Source: Wuchereria bancrofti
Taxonomy: Eukaryota; Nematoda; Chromadorea; Rhabditida; Onchocercidae
Length of the DNA: 64,000 bases
Reading direction: 5' to 3'
Assembly (NCBI GenBank): GCA_005281725.1
Contig: SSBO01000003.1
Coordinates: 3,275,824 to 3,339,823, forward strand
Positions 25,601 through 35,835 of the stretch are shown piece after piece (position 1 is the first letter of the stretch; each line of letters starts with the position of its first letter). Position numbers and translations under genes: made by a program. The notes beneath the pieces were generated by a model, which saw nothing but the letters and a program-made list of their open reading frames with translations, searched no databases and had not been told where the DNA came from.

Positions 25601-27483
25601 AAATGTTGCCTTGCTTGACCTCTGTAGGATAATAAAATAACAGACTTATAATTATAAACTACGATATGATTAAAAAAGAAAAAAAATTCAAATTACGCAC
25701 AGTTTATAATTTTTAAGCAATATGTTAAGACAAATGGAAAACGATTAACTTTTCCTCATTTTGTATCAACCTATTTGTCCCATTTTAGGTTTGTAATTAG
25801 TAATAAATAGAACATCGTAGCAACTAACAATGCTAATTTATCAAATTCAAAAATTATTTAATCCGAAATTATTATTATTATTATTATTATTACTGTGTAA
25901 ACAGAATCAACTCTATACAATTAATTCATTAATTTCTTGATAAATCTGTTTTATTTTATTTAACAAATAGTTCTGTATTCTAATAATACCTAATTGAAAT
26001 CAATCCTACTAATGTTTTCTTACTGTTAAATAATATACATCGGCTAATGTATCACATACACATACATACAACATACATACATGAACATATATATACACAT
26101 ACACAAACACACACATACACGCATGTGTACTACACGCACATACACAGACACACACACATATATACACACATGCAACAAGGAAACAAAGGAGAAGGACGAT
26201 CTTGTCTTATGACAGTTTTTTTTTTTCTGCAAGATTAACAGGCTGGACTGAACTGTATGTATGTGTGTTTGTTGTGTGCATGTGTGTTTGTATGTATGTA
26301 TGTATGCATGTGTTTAAAGAAAAAACTGTTTTAAAAGTATTTTTCATCAATAAAAAAGTGGAAATATATTTCTCACCATACTTTTAAAATATAAGGAAAT
26401 TGATAGTTTCATTTTGTTACTGATAATGGGAGATTATTTTGATAATTTTAAAAAGAGAAATGAAAATTTATGCATATCAAATATCTATCTAAGCATTATA
26501 TACATCTGAAATAAAAAGAAAACATGTTTTCAAATTTTCTATCTAACTTTCACTTTTTAATTTGAACTTAAAACTCTGTATAACGTAAAAAAGAATTCGA
26601 ACATAACTTATGTCATTTTCAACATGAAATTTCATCATTTGAAAAGTTTCATGAAGTGTTCATAAATGTTTCATACATTACTGATCTGTGAACTTTAAAC
26701 TTTGCTGTAATGTAAAGATCTGTGAAAGCATACCTGTCATTATCACATGTACTGAAATATCAAATAAACAATGCATTTAAACAGTATAATAACAACGACA
26801 AACAACAACAACAACTAACAATAATAACTAACAATAACAAACGACAACAAACAATAAACAACAATAACAATAAGAAATATCAATATGAAATAACATTGGA
26901 GTGTTGGACTAAATCACAAAGAAAATTATCGCTAAAAAATAATGAGAAAAGAAGGTAAAGGAATAATTCTTGAAGTGCATTTATGAGGAAGTACTAAGAA
27001 ATTTCGAAATTTTTAAATCTAAATATTCCAAACTAAATTATTTCACTTCTCATTTTTCTTTAATGATTTGAATAAATATAACACAGTTATCTAAACCAAG
27101 AAACAATTGTTTCGATAGCATTGCTTGTCATCTCAAAACTACGAGATTAAAAATTTTTTAAATGAACAAACGCAACCATAATTTTGTTAAATCTTTCGAA
27201 TTTGTTTACAACTGATAGGCACTTCATCATCACTGTAATTCAAATTCACTCCAACATTTGAATTTAAATCGTTTCGAAAACCAAAAGAAACTCGTTAAAT
27301 GTGTAAATTCGTACATTTACAACCTAAAAATCAGAATTGAATTAAAATGAAATGAAACAAATACTTATGAGTTTGAGAATTAGTAATTCCCGGTTAATCG
27401 TTGCAAGTTTATTCCCATGAAAACATTCTGTTTGACGGACACCGTTTGGTCGCTCTGGAAGAAGGGAATAATCGTTCGTTTGT
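22643..27483 (-). CDS. Unidentified multi-exon gene (partial model)
   Basis: I do not recognise the product. Exons chain in phase with GT/AG borders: 27365-27483 (QTNDYSLLPERPNG...), 25107-25124 or 25107-25170, 24838-24907, 24030-24111, 23427-23531 and 22643-22750. At the second exon, an 18-nt version after TTACAG joins in phase to the first exon; a longer version begins with ATG at 25170 and would make it the start exon. Readable stretches are INEWKRKFKHSVKFDIITQ, ENSGEKGVTFPIFCLEICA, RNDQTTVNLNMLFIMNTMK and RNRRRDQANDRKQHDGQKSS, so it runs from a mixed segment to a basic, Ser-rich tail. No signal peptide or clear membrane segment is seen. The acceptor of the 24030-24111 exon (GAGAG) is weak. 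The 3' end is unknown; candidates lie at 20212-20289 and 17253-17475. It is on the same strand as MED13 and upstream of it. Confidence 0.55.
22800..22865. repeat. CATA/CACA microsatellite in an intron
   Basis: An ACATACATACATAC/ACACAC run lying between two exons of the unidentified minus-strand gene. A separate short ACGA run, (GAAC)-like, occurs at about 23064-23095. Confidence 0.8.
24660..24770. repeat. ACACAT/TACATG microsatellite
   Basis: Imperfect alternating purine-pyrimidine tract (CACACATACATG and related) in the intron between the 24030-24111 and 24838-24907 exons. Confidence 0.75.
26047..26320. repeat. Paired CACATA and TGTATG microsatellites
   Basis: A CACATA/ACACAC run at about 26050-26175 is followed by its complement type, TGTATG/TGTGTT, at about 26250-26310, with a short unique spacer between. 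Opposite-strand versions so close together could pair as a long imperfect hairpin. They lie in the intron upstream of the 25107 exon. Confidence 0.8.
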
Positions 27484-27518
27484 CTAGTAAAAAAAAACAA
27501 AAAATTACTTGCATTCCG

Positions 27519-27668
27519 GATACATCTCATAGCATAATTCAATAACTCCCGATACATCTCATAGCATAATTCAATAACTCCCGATACATCTCATAGCATA
27601 ATTCAATAACTCCCGATACATCTCATAGCATAATTCAATAACTCCCGATACATCTCATAGCATAATTT
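27519..27668. repeat. 32-bp minisatellite, about 4.7 copies
   Basis: The unit begins GATACATCTCATAGCATAAT and continues to 32 bp. The copies are essentially identical until the last, which diverges at its 3' end. Near-identity implies recent expansion. The array starts about 35 bp upstream (in the transcript sense) of the acceptor of the 27365-27483 exon. Confidence 0.95.
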
Positions 27669-28389
27669 AATACTTTCTCAATTTTTTCCCTTCAGTATAT
27701 TACTACAATAAAACTTGTCGATTCCCTTTAAGAAAATATTAATTATTTATCCCTAATTTTTCCAGCTCTTTCTCTTTCTCTCTCTTTCTGTCCCTTTCTC
27801 TCTCCACATATTTAAATATTAAAATAATTAGCATAATACAACATAAGTGATATATAATATTAAATTGATTAGGAAACGAACAATCTTGAATATTTAAAAG
27901 CTACCTTAACATACATATACCTCCTCACATACATTCACACATACATTCTCACATACGTTGCTTAGACATACCTACATACATACGTCTTCCACAAAATCAA
28001 CTTTGCATCTTTCTTGTTCCTATCACTGGGACAGACTTCATTTGTCGTACTCTTGTTGCTACCACCGTTAATTGACATCTCCCACATACATACATACACA
28101 CAAACAACATACAAACGCATGCATACATACATCATACGGACATACATAATCATTAATCAATTTTTCTACATTGAATTTGAATTCAAACAAAAGTAATCAT
28201 TTATTTCCAGAGTAAAACATATGAGTTAAGTTCCCAGACACGTGTGTATGTGTGCATGTTAAAATGCATAGTATGTATGTGTGGGATGTAATGTTTGTAC
28301 ATTTGTATGTGGGGATGATATGTGTGCATGTATATGCATGTGTGTATGTGTAGGAAACGATCATTAATAATAGCAATAATAGGAGAAGC

Positions 28390-28515
28390 ACGGGTGTTAA
28401 GTGATAAAATGACAGACAGCAAGGCCAGTAGCCGTTGCCATTACTGCCACTGTCACAGCAGCGATGGCGGTGATCGTCAAGTCACGCCACGCCATCTTAT
28501 CACCGCTATCTTTTG
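28390..28515. other. GC-richer hairpin-forming block
   Basis: A 126-bp island much richer in G+C than its flanks. GCGGTGAT near 28467 pairs with ATCACCGC near 28499. Both strands carry a short open frame, one reading MTDSKASSRCHYCHCHSSDG, the other an Ala/Val/Thr-rich hydrophobic run. No splice signals tie it to a gene. It could be a structured RNA, a small exon or a mobile-element remnant. Confidence 0.35.
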
Positions 28516-29504
28516 AAAATGAAAAGGGAAAAATCAGTAGAATTGTGAATTATATGACCAATGAATGAAGAAATTGGACATGTTGCCGTCCATTTATTGT
28601 TTCTTCCGTACATTTTACCCTCTTTTATTGGAATAAAAATTTGACAATCCGGAATCATCGGTTAACCGGACATGATAAGATAGATATAAGTAAGGTATGA
28701 GAGATAGAAAAATATACAACTCAACTAGCTCATATATGAAGCAATAAGTGAAATAATAAAAAAAAAGTTGAAATATTTCATTGTATCACATGCTTGATAC
28801 AGAAGATTTTCGACTGGTTTGTATTTCCTTTTTCCGGAAAAGAGATTTAATCTAGCTCCTTGACACGATAATAAAAGCAGCCAGTAAGTTCAGATCTGAA
28901 GGACGAAGAGATAATTGAAATGGAAGTAAGAGTATAACTTTTTCAACAAGTGAATTCTTGTCAGTGAGAGGATTGAAATTTCAAAATTTTCTCATAAATT
29001 TATGATGAACAGCTTGAAAGGAACAGGTGAACAGGTTGAACGTCTTCCGGAAACCGAAACAGTAATAATCGACCATCTGCATCAACTGGATGATGCAATA
29101 TTGCATTGAAAATGCAAGTAATAATTCTTGATTATTAATCCATAACTGATCAATTTTGATTATTAATCCATAACTGATCAATTTCATTTCATGTTTAAAA
29201 AACTTAATTTGGTTTCAAATTTTGAAAATTAAAAGAATGAAGTTTTGACGATTACTTAATTTTTACTAAAGCATTCGTGACAACTGAAACTGAAACTTAT
29301 TCGAATTCTTCGAATTAAAAATTACAATCTGTCGAGTTTCGTTGTGCTGAAACAAAAAACAAGCTGAAATATTAGCCGCAATACACTCATCAGTACCTTT
29401 ACCATGGCATCAATAAAAATGAAAATTTTTAAAACTTAAAAGTCGGACATTTCTTAAAAATTCATAAAATTTTAACAGGATACGATATATGTTATTATAG
29501 CTTA

Positions 29505-29650
29505 TGGAAGTGATAAGAATAAGAAAATAAGAGTGAATCATTGATAAGAATGGGAAGATAAGAATGAATGAAGTAATGATAAGGGTGAGAAGATAAGAAC
29601 GAATCAGTGATAAGGATGAAGAGATAAGAGTGAATCGAGGATAAAAATCA
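29505..29650. repeat. Degenerate tandem array, about 36-bp unit, four copies
   Basis: Each unit resembles GTGATAAGAATGAGAAGATA followed by AGAGTGAATCA. Copies differ by substitutions and small indels, so the array is old. Confidence 0.8.
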
Positions 29651-30214
29651 TTGAAAATAGATCTGCCAGTTCAAGTTTTGTTATTATAGATAATGTACTG
29701 ATAACGTTTGTAATTCCTTGCAAATTTACATATTTTCTAAAAAGTTTTAGCTATTTAAAAAGAACAACAGTGTCTTATATGTGAATTGATGATAAGGATG
29801 AGAAGAATGAATTAGTTACAAGTGTATGCATTTGTGTATGTGTGTGTGTTCTGTGGAATGTTAACTGAATAGGTCTGTGGGTATGTCTGTGTCTGTGTGG
29901 GTCACATAACACTAGGTCAAGTGGTCAGTACTGAGGGGAAACAGAATGACTGGTAAATAGAATGAATGAATTGATGAAAAGACAAGATAATTGTTTCTGC
30001 TTCTGGTGTATAAATGTATGTATGTGTGCATGTGTGCGTATGTCTGTGTGTGGTCTGTGTCTGTTTGTGTATGTGTATACGGCTGAGAAGGGAAGTAGAG
30101 AAAGAGAATGGAACGGATATGAGTATTTACATCCATCCGGCTTAATGTCCTCCGATCTGGTCTATCCAATATCAATAAGGTCAAATAAATGGCCAGTGCA
30201 CATTACACATCACT

Positions 30215-30350
30215 AATACACACACATAGATAAACCCGGTACATAATACACACACCCATAGATAAACCCGGTACACCTACACATACATATAGACCCGGTG
30301 CACTCAAACATACACAACCCACACCTACACATACCCATAGATCGGGTAGA
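30215..30350. repeat. Degenerate tandem array containing ATAGATAAACCCGGTAC
   Basis: Three to four units combine a CACACA tract with CATAGATAAACCCGGTAC or a variant. It is followed by CA- and TA-rich microsatellite DNA up to about 30405. Confidence 0.75.
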
Positions 30351-30769
30351 CTCACACACACACACACGCACACGTATATATATATCCTAATATATATATA
30401 TATAATGTATGTGTCCGTGTATGTCCACATTGAAGTGGCGCTGTTGTCAAGGAACATTTACCGTTACCAGTGTTCGTAAAATAAATTATCACGATATACA
30501 TATATATGCATGTGTGTGTATGTGTGCGTGTATGTGAATGTCAATGTAAAGATAAAATGATTTTTGACCTAATTGAGATTAGCTCACTCTTTCATTTTGA
30601 CTACCAAATTGACGATGCAAATATCGGAGAGAATCAGAAAGAGAAAAGCGAAATTCTATATGAATTTTTTTATATTTCTTCTTGAGAAAAAAAATATCTC
30701 TTCTTCATTATTAATGATTTATATAGAGTAAAGAGAAAGGAAAATGAAAGGAAGTGAGGAAGAGCGGAA

Positions 30770-30980
30770 AACAGGGAGGGCAGCGGGATAAACGGGAGGG
30801 CGAGATAAGCGGGAGGGCAAGATAAGCGAGAGGGCAAGATGAGCGGGGAGGGCAAGATAAGCGGGAGGGCAAGATGAGCGGGGAGGGCAAGATAAGCGGG
30901 AGGGCAAGATAAGCGGGAGGGCAAGATAAACGGGAAGGCAGGATAAGCGGGAAGGCAAGATAAACGGGAGGGGGGAGGGG
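30770..30980. repeat. 17-bp purine-rich minisatellite, about 11 copies
   Basis: The core unit is GCGGGAGGGCAAGATAA, with 18-bp variants carrying an extra G. The plus strand is almost all purine and has regularly spaced GGG runs. Translation of the other strand gives a Leu/Pro/Ser-rich repeat that is not a real protein. Confidence 0.95.
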
Positions 30981-31840
30981 GAGAGATAGGATGGAAGAGA
31001 ATTTTTAATTTATTTAATATCAAATTTCAATTAATGATGAAGCGGAAAAAGAAATGCAAAGCAACAGTTATAACTGAAGTATAAAAGGATGACAGAGTTC
31101 AGTATTACAATTAAAGAGTAAATGAATGAATATGAGACGTGCCAATTGCGCATCATTATATGATAGCTAAATTGCGCTCATTTGCCCAATAAAAACTTCA
31201 CTCTCTAAAATATGATTTCTTCCTAATAATAATCATTCATTCATTTAGTAACACATTACCACTGATAATTTTGGAATAAAAAATAAAATACGATTCGCAT
31301 CATTTGCCTTCCTAACATTTACAATTCATTGATCCTACACTCATTGCTAATAAATTCCAAATTTCACTTAAGTGAATGCTTAAACGAACTAGAATGCATA
31401 CAAATTAAGAATTTTCTATTGAAGTTTGATTTGTTAATTAGTGCATTATAAAATTTATATCGTTCTATTCTCTTCAAAGTATTCGGAAAAAACTTGCGGA
31501 AAGGAAAATGTTAAATATTTTTATGGAAAACACAATTAAATTAGATTGAAATGCAATATGACATCGAGAAAATTCGCATTACATTTAAATGTGAAGTGGA
31601 ACTTTAATGTATGCTTCAAATTCTTTTTTTTAAACAAATTATGGTTAATATCACTAAGATTTCATTAAAATTTTTATGATTTATACTACTTCAATTTTTA
31701 CGAGTTATATTATAATCATTTTAGTTATAGTGAAAGATAAAAAACTTTGAATTAAACTTTTGAAAAGTTTCCAATTTTGATTAGTTGAAATTTGTAGCAG
31801 AAGAAGTTTTAGAGATACAGATGTATTGCCAAATAGAAGA

Positions 31841-31921
31841 ATGGATTCAATGTATGAAATTGCTATTACATTGCAGCTGCTACTGCTACTATTATTATCA
31901 TCGAGAAATATTACGGAAAAG
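31841..31921 (+). other. Isolated candidate first exon with signal-peptide-like sequence
   Basis: An ATG opens 27 codons, MDSMYEIAITLQLLLLLLLS and then SRNITEK, ending exactly at a GTAGGT donor. The hydrophobic Leu run and the NIT sequon fit a secreted or membrane protein leader. No following exon was found before the cadherin gene, which has its own leader at 35836. It could be an unused or alternative exon, or chance. Confidence 0.3.
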
Positions 31922-31923
31922 GT

Positions 31924-31950
31924 AGGTCAGGTCAGGTCAGGTCAGGTCAA
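31924..31950 (+). repeat. AGGTC pentamer array (five copies)
   Basis: Five tandem AGGTC units start just after the GTAGGT donor of the preceding candidate exon. The hexamer AGGTCA, a nuclear-receptor half-site consensus, occurs in overlapping register, but the 5-bp period is too tight for ordinary dimer spacing. Confidence 0.85.
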
Positions 31951-34900
31951 ATCGCATCTCTCGTACGCATCTTTCCAAATGTCTTTTAATAAGATGGGCG
32001 AATTATTAGCTTGCTATGTTAACAAGTCATCTCGTTCATTTTTCCTTCCTTCCTTCCTTCCTTCCTTCTTTCTCTCTCTCTCTCTCTCTTTCTCTTTCTT
32101 TCCTTCTTTCTCTTTCACTTCCTTCTCATTTTTTTTTTCAGTTAATTAAACTGTTCAATGATGAATTACCATATTTCTGTTATTTGAAATTCAAACATAT
32201 CATAATAAATTTGAATTATTCTAATATCATTTTCTCTAATTAACTAATTTTTTTCTAAATTTTTATTAAATTAGTTGGAAAAATGTTATGATACATTATT
32301 AATGTGATAAAATTTATTAGCAAAATTTTCATTTCAATTTGAAATGTTATAAATTTTAATATCTACTAAAATAATACTATTTGATACTATATCTAATGAA
32401 GGAATATAATCATCACTTCATGCTCATTTTTGAATATAATAGTACTTTTTTATGTTTCAAAAAAAAAAAAAATTGAAAGCATTTTTCTTATCTCTGTCAC
32501 TCTTTCTCTCTCTGTCTCTTTCTCTCTCCTTCTCACTTTATCTTATGGAAATGAATAGCCTAAGAGTGGGAAAAATTAGAAATGAAATGAAAAGTTAGAC
32601 AAATGTCAAAATCATTATAACATCAAAAGTTTCAATAAACTATATTAGCAATTTGCTTCATTTAAAAAAAAAAAAAGATTGAAAGAAAGAAGAAAGCTAA
32701 TATTTCTATTTCATAGATTCGAAAAATTTCATCTCTTTTCATTTCATATCCTTCTTGAAGTAAAACTTTCAGAGGCAAATTAGCAAAAAAAGAAAAAAGA
32801 AAAGAAAAGAGAAATAAGGCAAATTGATTTGCTTTTTTTTACTGATATATATTACATATTTCTATATACTTTTTTCAATTTAAAATTTTAAAAGATAAAG
32901 GAAGGAACAAAATTAACATTTTTATCAATTTTATCATTTCATCAAATAAAGCAAATAAATATGAAGCATTAATCGATTATTTAATAATATTCCATTAATT
33001 TTTACTAATATTTTTCCTTGTCGTTTATAAGTAATTTTTTAATTCATTGACAGCAATTTTATCATTTTAATTAATGTTATACTTCAATTAATACTTTTCA
33101 GACAAACATATTAGATTTGTTGTTTGATAATTTTTTTTTAATTCAGTTTTAGTATTAATTTTCGTACTATTTACAAATAATTTTTCAATTTATTTATAGC
33201 AAAAGCTAATCTTATCATTTTAATAGTACATTCAAATTTTTATCACTTCTATTGACGGTACAATCATATCTGGTCATCCTTATCATTTCTTGTCTTAATT
33301 ACAAATACTACTACTACCCGTATGCATAATTAATGGAGTATTTCATTCTTATCACCACTAATTATCTTATCATATGCATTCCTTACTTTTTCTCATCGAT
33401 GCATTTTGTTACACTGAAAATTGCATCAAACAACATAATCGTTTGATCACTTAATCACTTAATTGATTGATTGATCAATCGATTAATTTAATTAGTATTG
33501 AAATTATTGAAATGAAATGATTGAAATTAGTCTGTTTACATTGGTTAAATAAGTGATAAGAGTGATAATTTATATCACTCCTATATAAGGATTTTTTAAG
33601 ATGAAGTAAATGATGATCATTTCGTGTATATATGATGAATTGAGAATGCATAGTTCAATAAATAAGGTTGTTTTAAAAGTTTTAATGAGAACGTATTCTT
33701 CAGTTGATAAGGTTGTTTTGAAAAAGCAAATTAATAAAATTTTAATTGAAGCGGAATATTGCTTAATTTATGCGACAGCTTGAATTCTAATTGAAAATGA
33801 ATTACTCGGCAGATACGGTTATTTTGAAAACATAAATTAAAAAACTGATTAACAAATGAAACGATTCTGAAACTGTAAATGATGATAATGATGTAAAAAC
33901 ATGGTAAATTTATGACAAGTATGATAACTTTGAAATGTTGATATAAGGTATCACTAATCAATACTTATTCTCCGGCTTGTTTATAACACTAAAAGATACA
34001 CTAAAAGATTTATTATCAAAGTTATTCTCTATACAAACCAATTATCATTACAAGCAAACATCTTATAAGCAAATATAATATTTAAATAAACTTTAAATAT
34101 TAATTTGAAACGACTTCTTTCAATCTTAATTGAAATAATGTTCAAAAAGTTTGATGACGATAAAAAGGAAAAACTTAAAGTTAAGGAACAATGTATAAAG
34201 TGTTTGCAATAATTCCTAGAATTGAGAGATTTCCTAGCATCGGGAAATACCAGAAATTGTTTCTAAATTATATTCGATTTGAAATTTTTGGGATTTCAGT
34301 AATAAATTGTTTACATAATTAAACAGAATATATTTGACGTGTAACAGCAACCGTTTAATTTGTTATTTGCTCGCGAAACATTTATGAGCAACAATCATAA
34401 GTGACGTGAGCGTAAGATAAGACTAAATGGTTCAATTACTATGCGTCATATAAGCGTGATTTAAGCGTAAAAGACATCAAATAAAAATCTTGAATTATAT
34501 CAGATACTATCTATTGATACAGAATTAGCTATTGATGCGACAATCAATGATTTCTCATATTTTAACTCTTTTATTACATTTGCAAAATTTTATTGAATTT
34601 TAAATTACTAAATCAAATTATATCTTTTTATTGTATTTCCCTTAAAAATACGATGAAAACATCAGTTAATAATTCTTGATCTATTAATATGGAATTATCT
34701 ATTGATAAGATAGTCAGTCAGATTTTCACATAGACTACATTTTAGCAAATGTTGAAGTTTCATAAAAATATACGGAATATTTCAAACTTTCAAAAAAAAA
34801 GAGAAAAAACGTGGTTAAAATATTCAAACTATAAAATAATTATTTTCAATTTGTAAAAAAAGAATCATTTGCAACGTTAGAATAGGAAATACTTTTAAAT

Positions 34901-35835
34901 AAACATTTCTAATTTCGAAATTTTATCCAAACATTAATTATTTCTTTCTGAATGCAATAAATTTTTATTTAGTTAATAAGTATCTAAGAATACAAAATAA
35001 CAATAAAAATACACTTTTGTAATTCATTCCAAAATGAAATTTATTAAAAAATTACAAATATTAAAAATTTTTTGTCGCTTTATTAATTTTTCATTTGTTA
35101 TACATTCAATTTCCAACAAATATATTTGTATTATTTAATGGAAGAATTATAGGATTGAAATTTAATTAAACAATTATGGTGAAGCACCACCTCTCTCTCT
35201 CTCTTCTGCATAACTATTTATTATATTATTATCAATCATTAACTTGATATTTTGGTTGAATTTTTAATTACATCAGTCTTTTTACCCTTCTTAATTTTGA
35301 TTTTATTCTTTATTCTCTCATTATTTATTATTATTATTATAGGGTAAACTTTAATTATATATTATATGATCATTGTATAATAGATTAATTGATCTGAAAT
35401 ATCTGTTCATTTGAATAATTGAATAAATCAAAAACAAATCAATTAACAACATGAGCCACTATTTTTTTTTCTGCAGAAAAGGAATTAAATGATGAAATTA
35501 GTTCAACTGAATTTCTTTGAACTAATGAAAATTTAATCAAATAGTTCAAGTCAAAACATTTTGCTATAAAATATTAATTGAAAATTAGTTTTTCTTTTTT
35601 CTTTCTTTTTTTCATCCTTTAATTAACTTCTTCTTCTTCTTCCTACCAAAAGAAGAAAAAAAAAATAATGAATGAACGACGAACGACGATGACCCAAATA
35701 AAGGAACGATAATTAAAAAGAGACGAAGTTATGGGAGGTAAATGAATGAAGAACAGTGGAAGGAGAAGGTTGGATGAGATAGGTGATCGAACTAATTAAT
35801 TTAACGAATGAAATAAATGCATTGGTAGTGAAGAA
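31951..35835. other. AT-rich interval with no supported gene
   Basis: Contains TTCC/CTCT pyrimidine tracts at about 32040-32130 and 32490-32540, poly-A/T runs and otherwise unstructured AT-rich DNA. It should contain the cadherin gene's promoter and 5' flank. Confidence 0.6.

Larger units (their letters stand above)
27670..31840. other. Repeat-rich interval with no supported gene
   Basis: Contains CATA/TGTA microsatellites (about 27905-28150, 28240-28350, 29820-29905, 30010-30080, 30500-30540), two minisatellites and two degenerate arrays listed separately, and a short GC-richer hairpin block at 28390-28515. Short open frames such as one on the plus strand at 30090-30170 look protein-like but lack a consistent exon chain. 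Confidence 0.6.

Noticed and set aside
30670..31023. Leu/Pro/Ser repeat open frame on the minus strand
   Set aside because: It is a translation of the 17-bp purine minisatellite.
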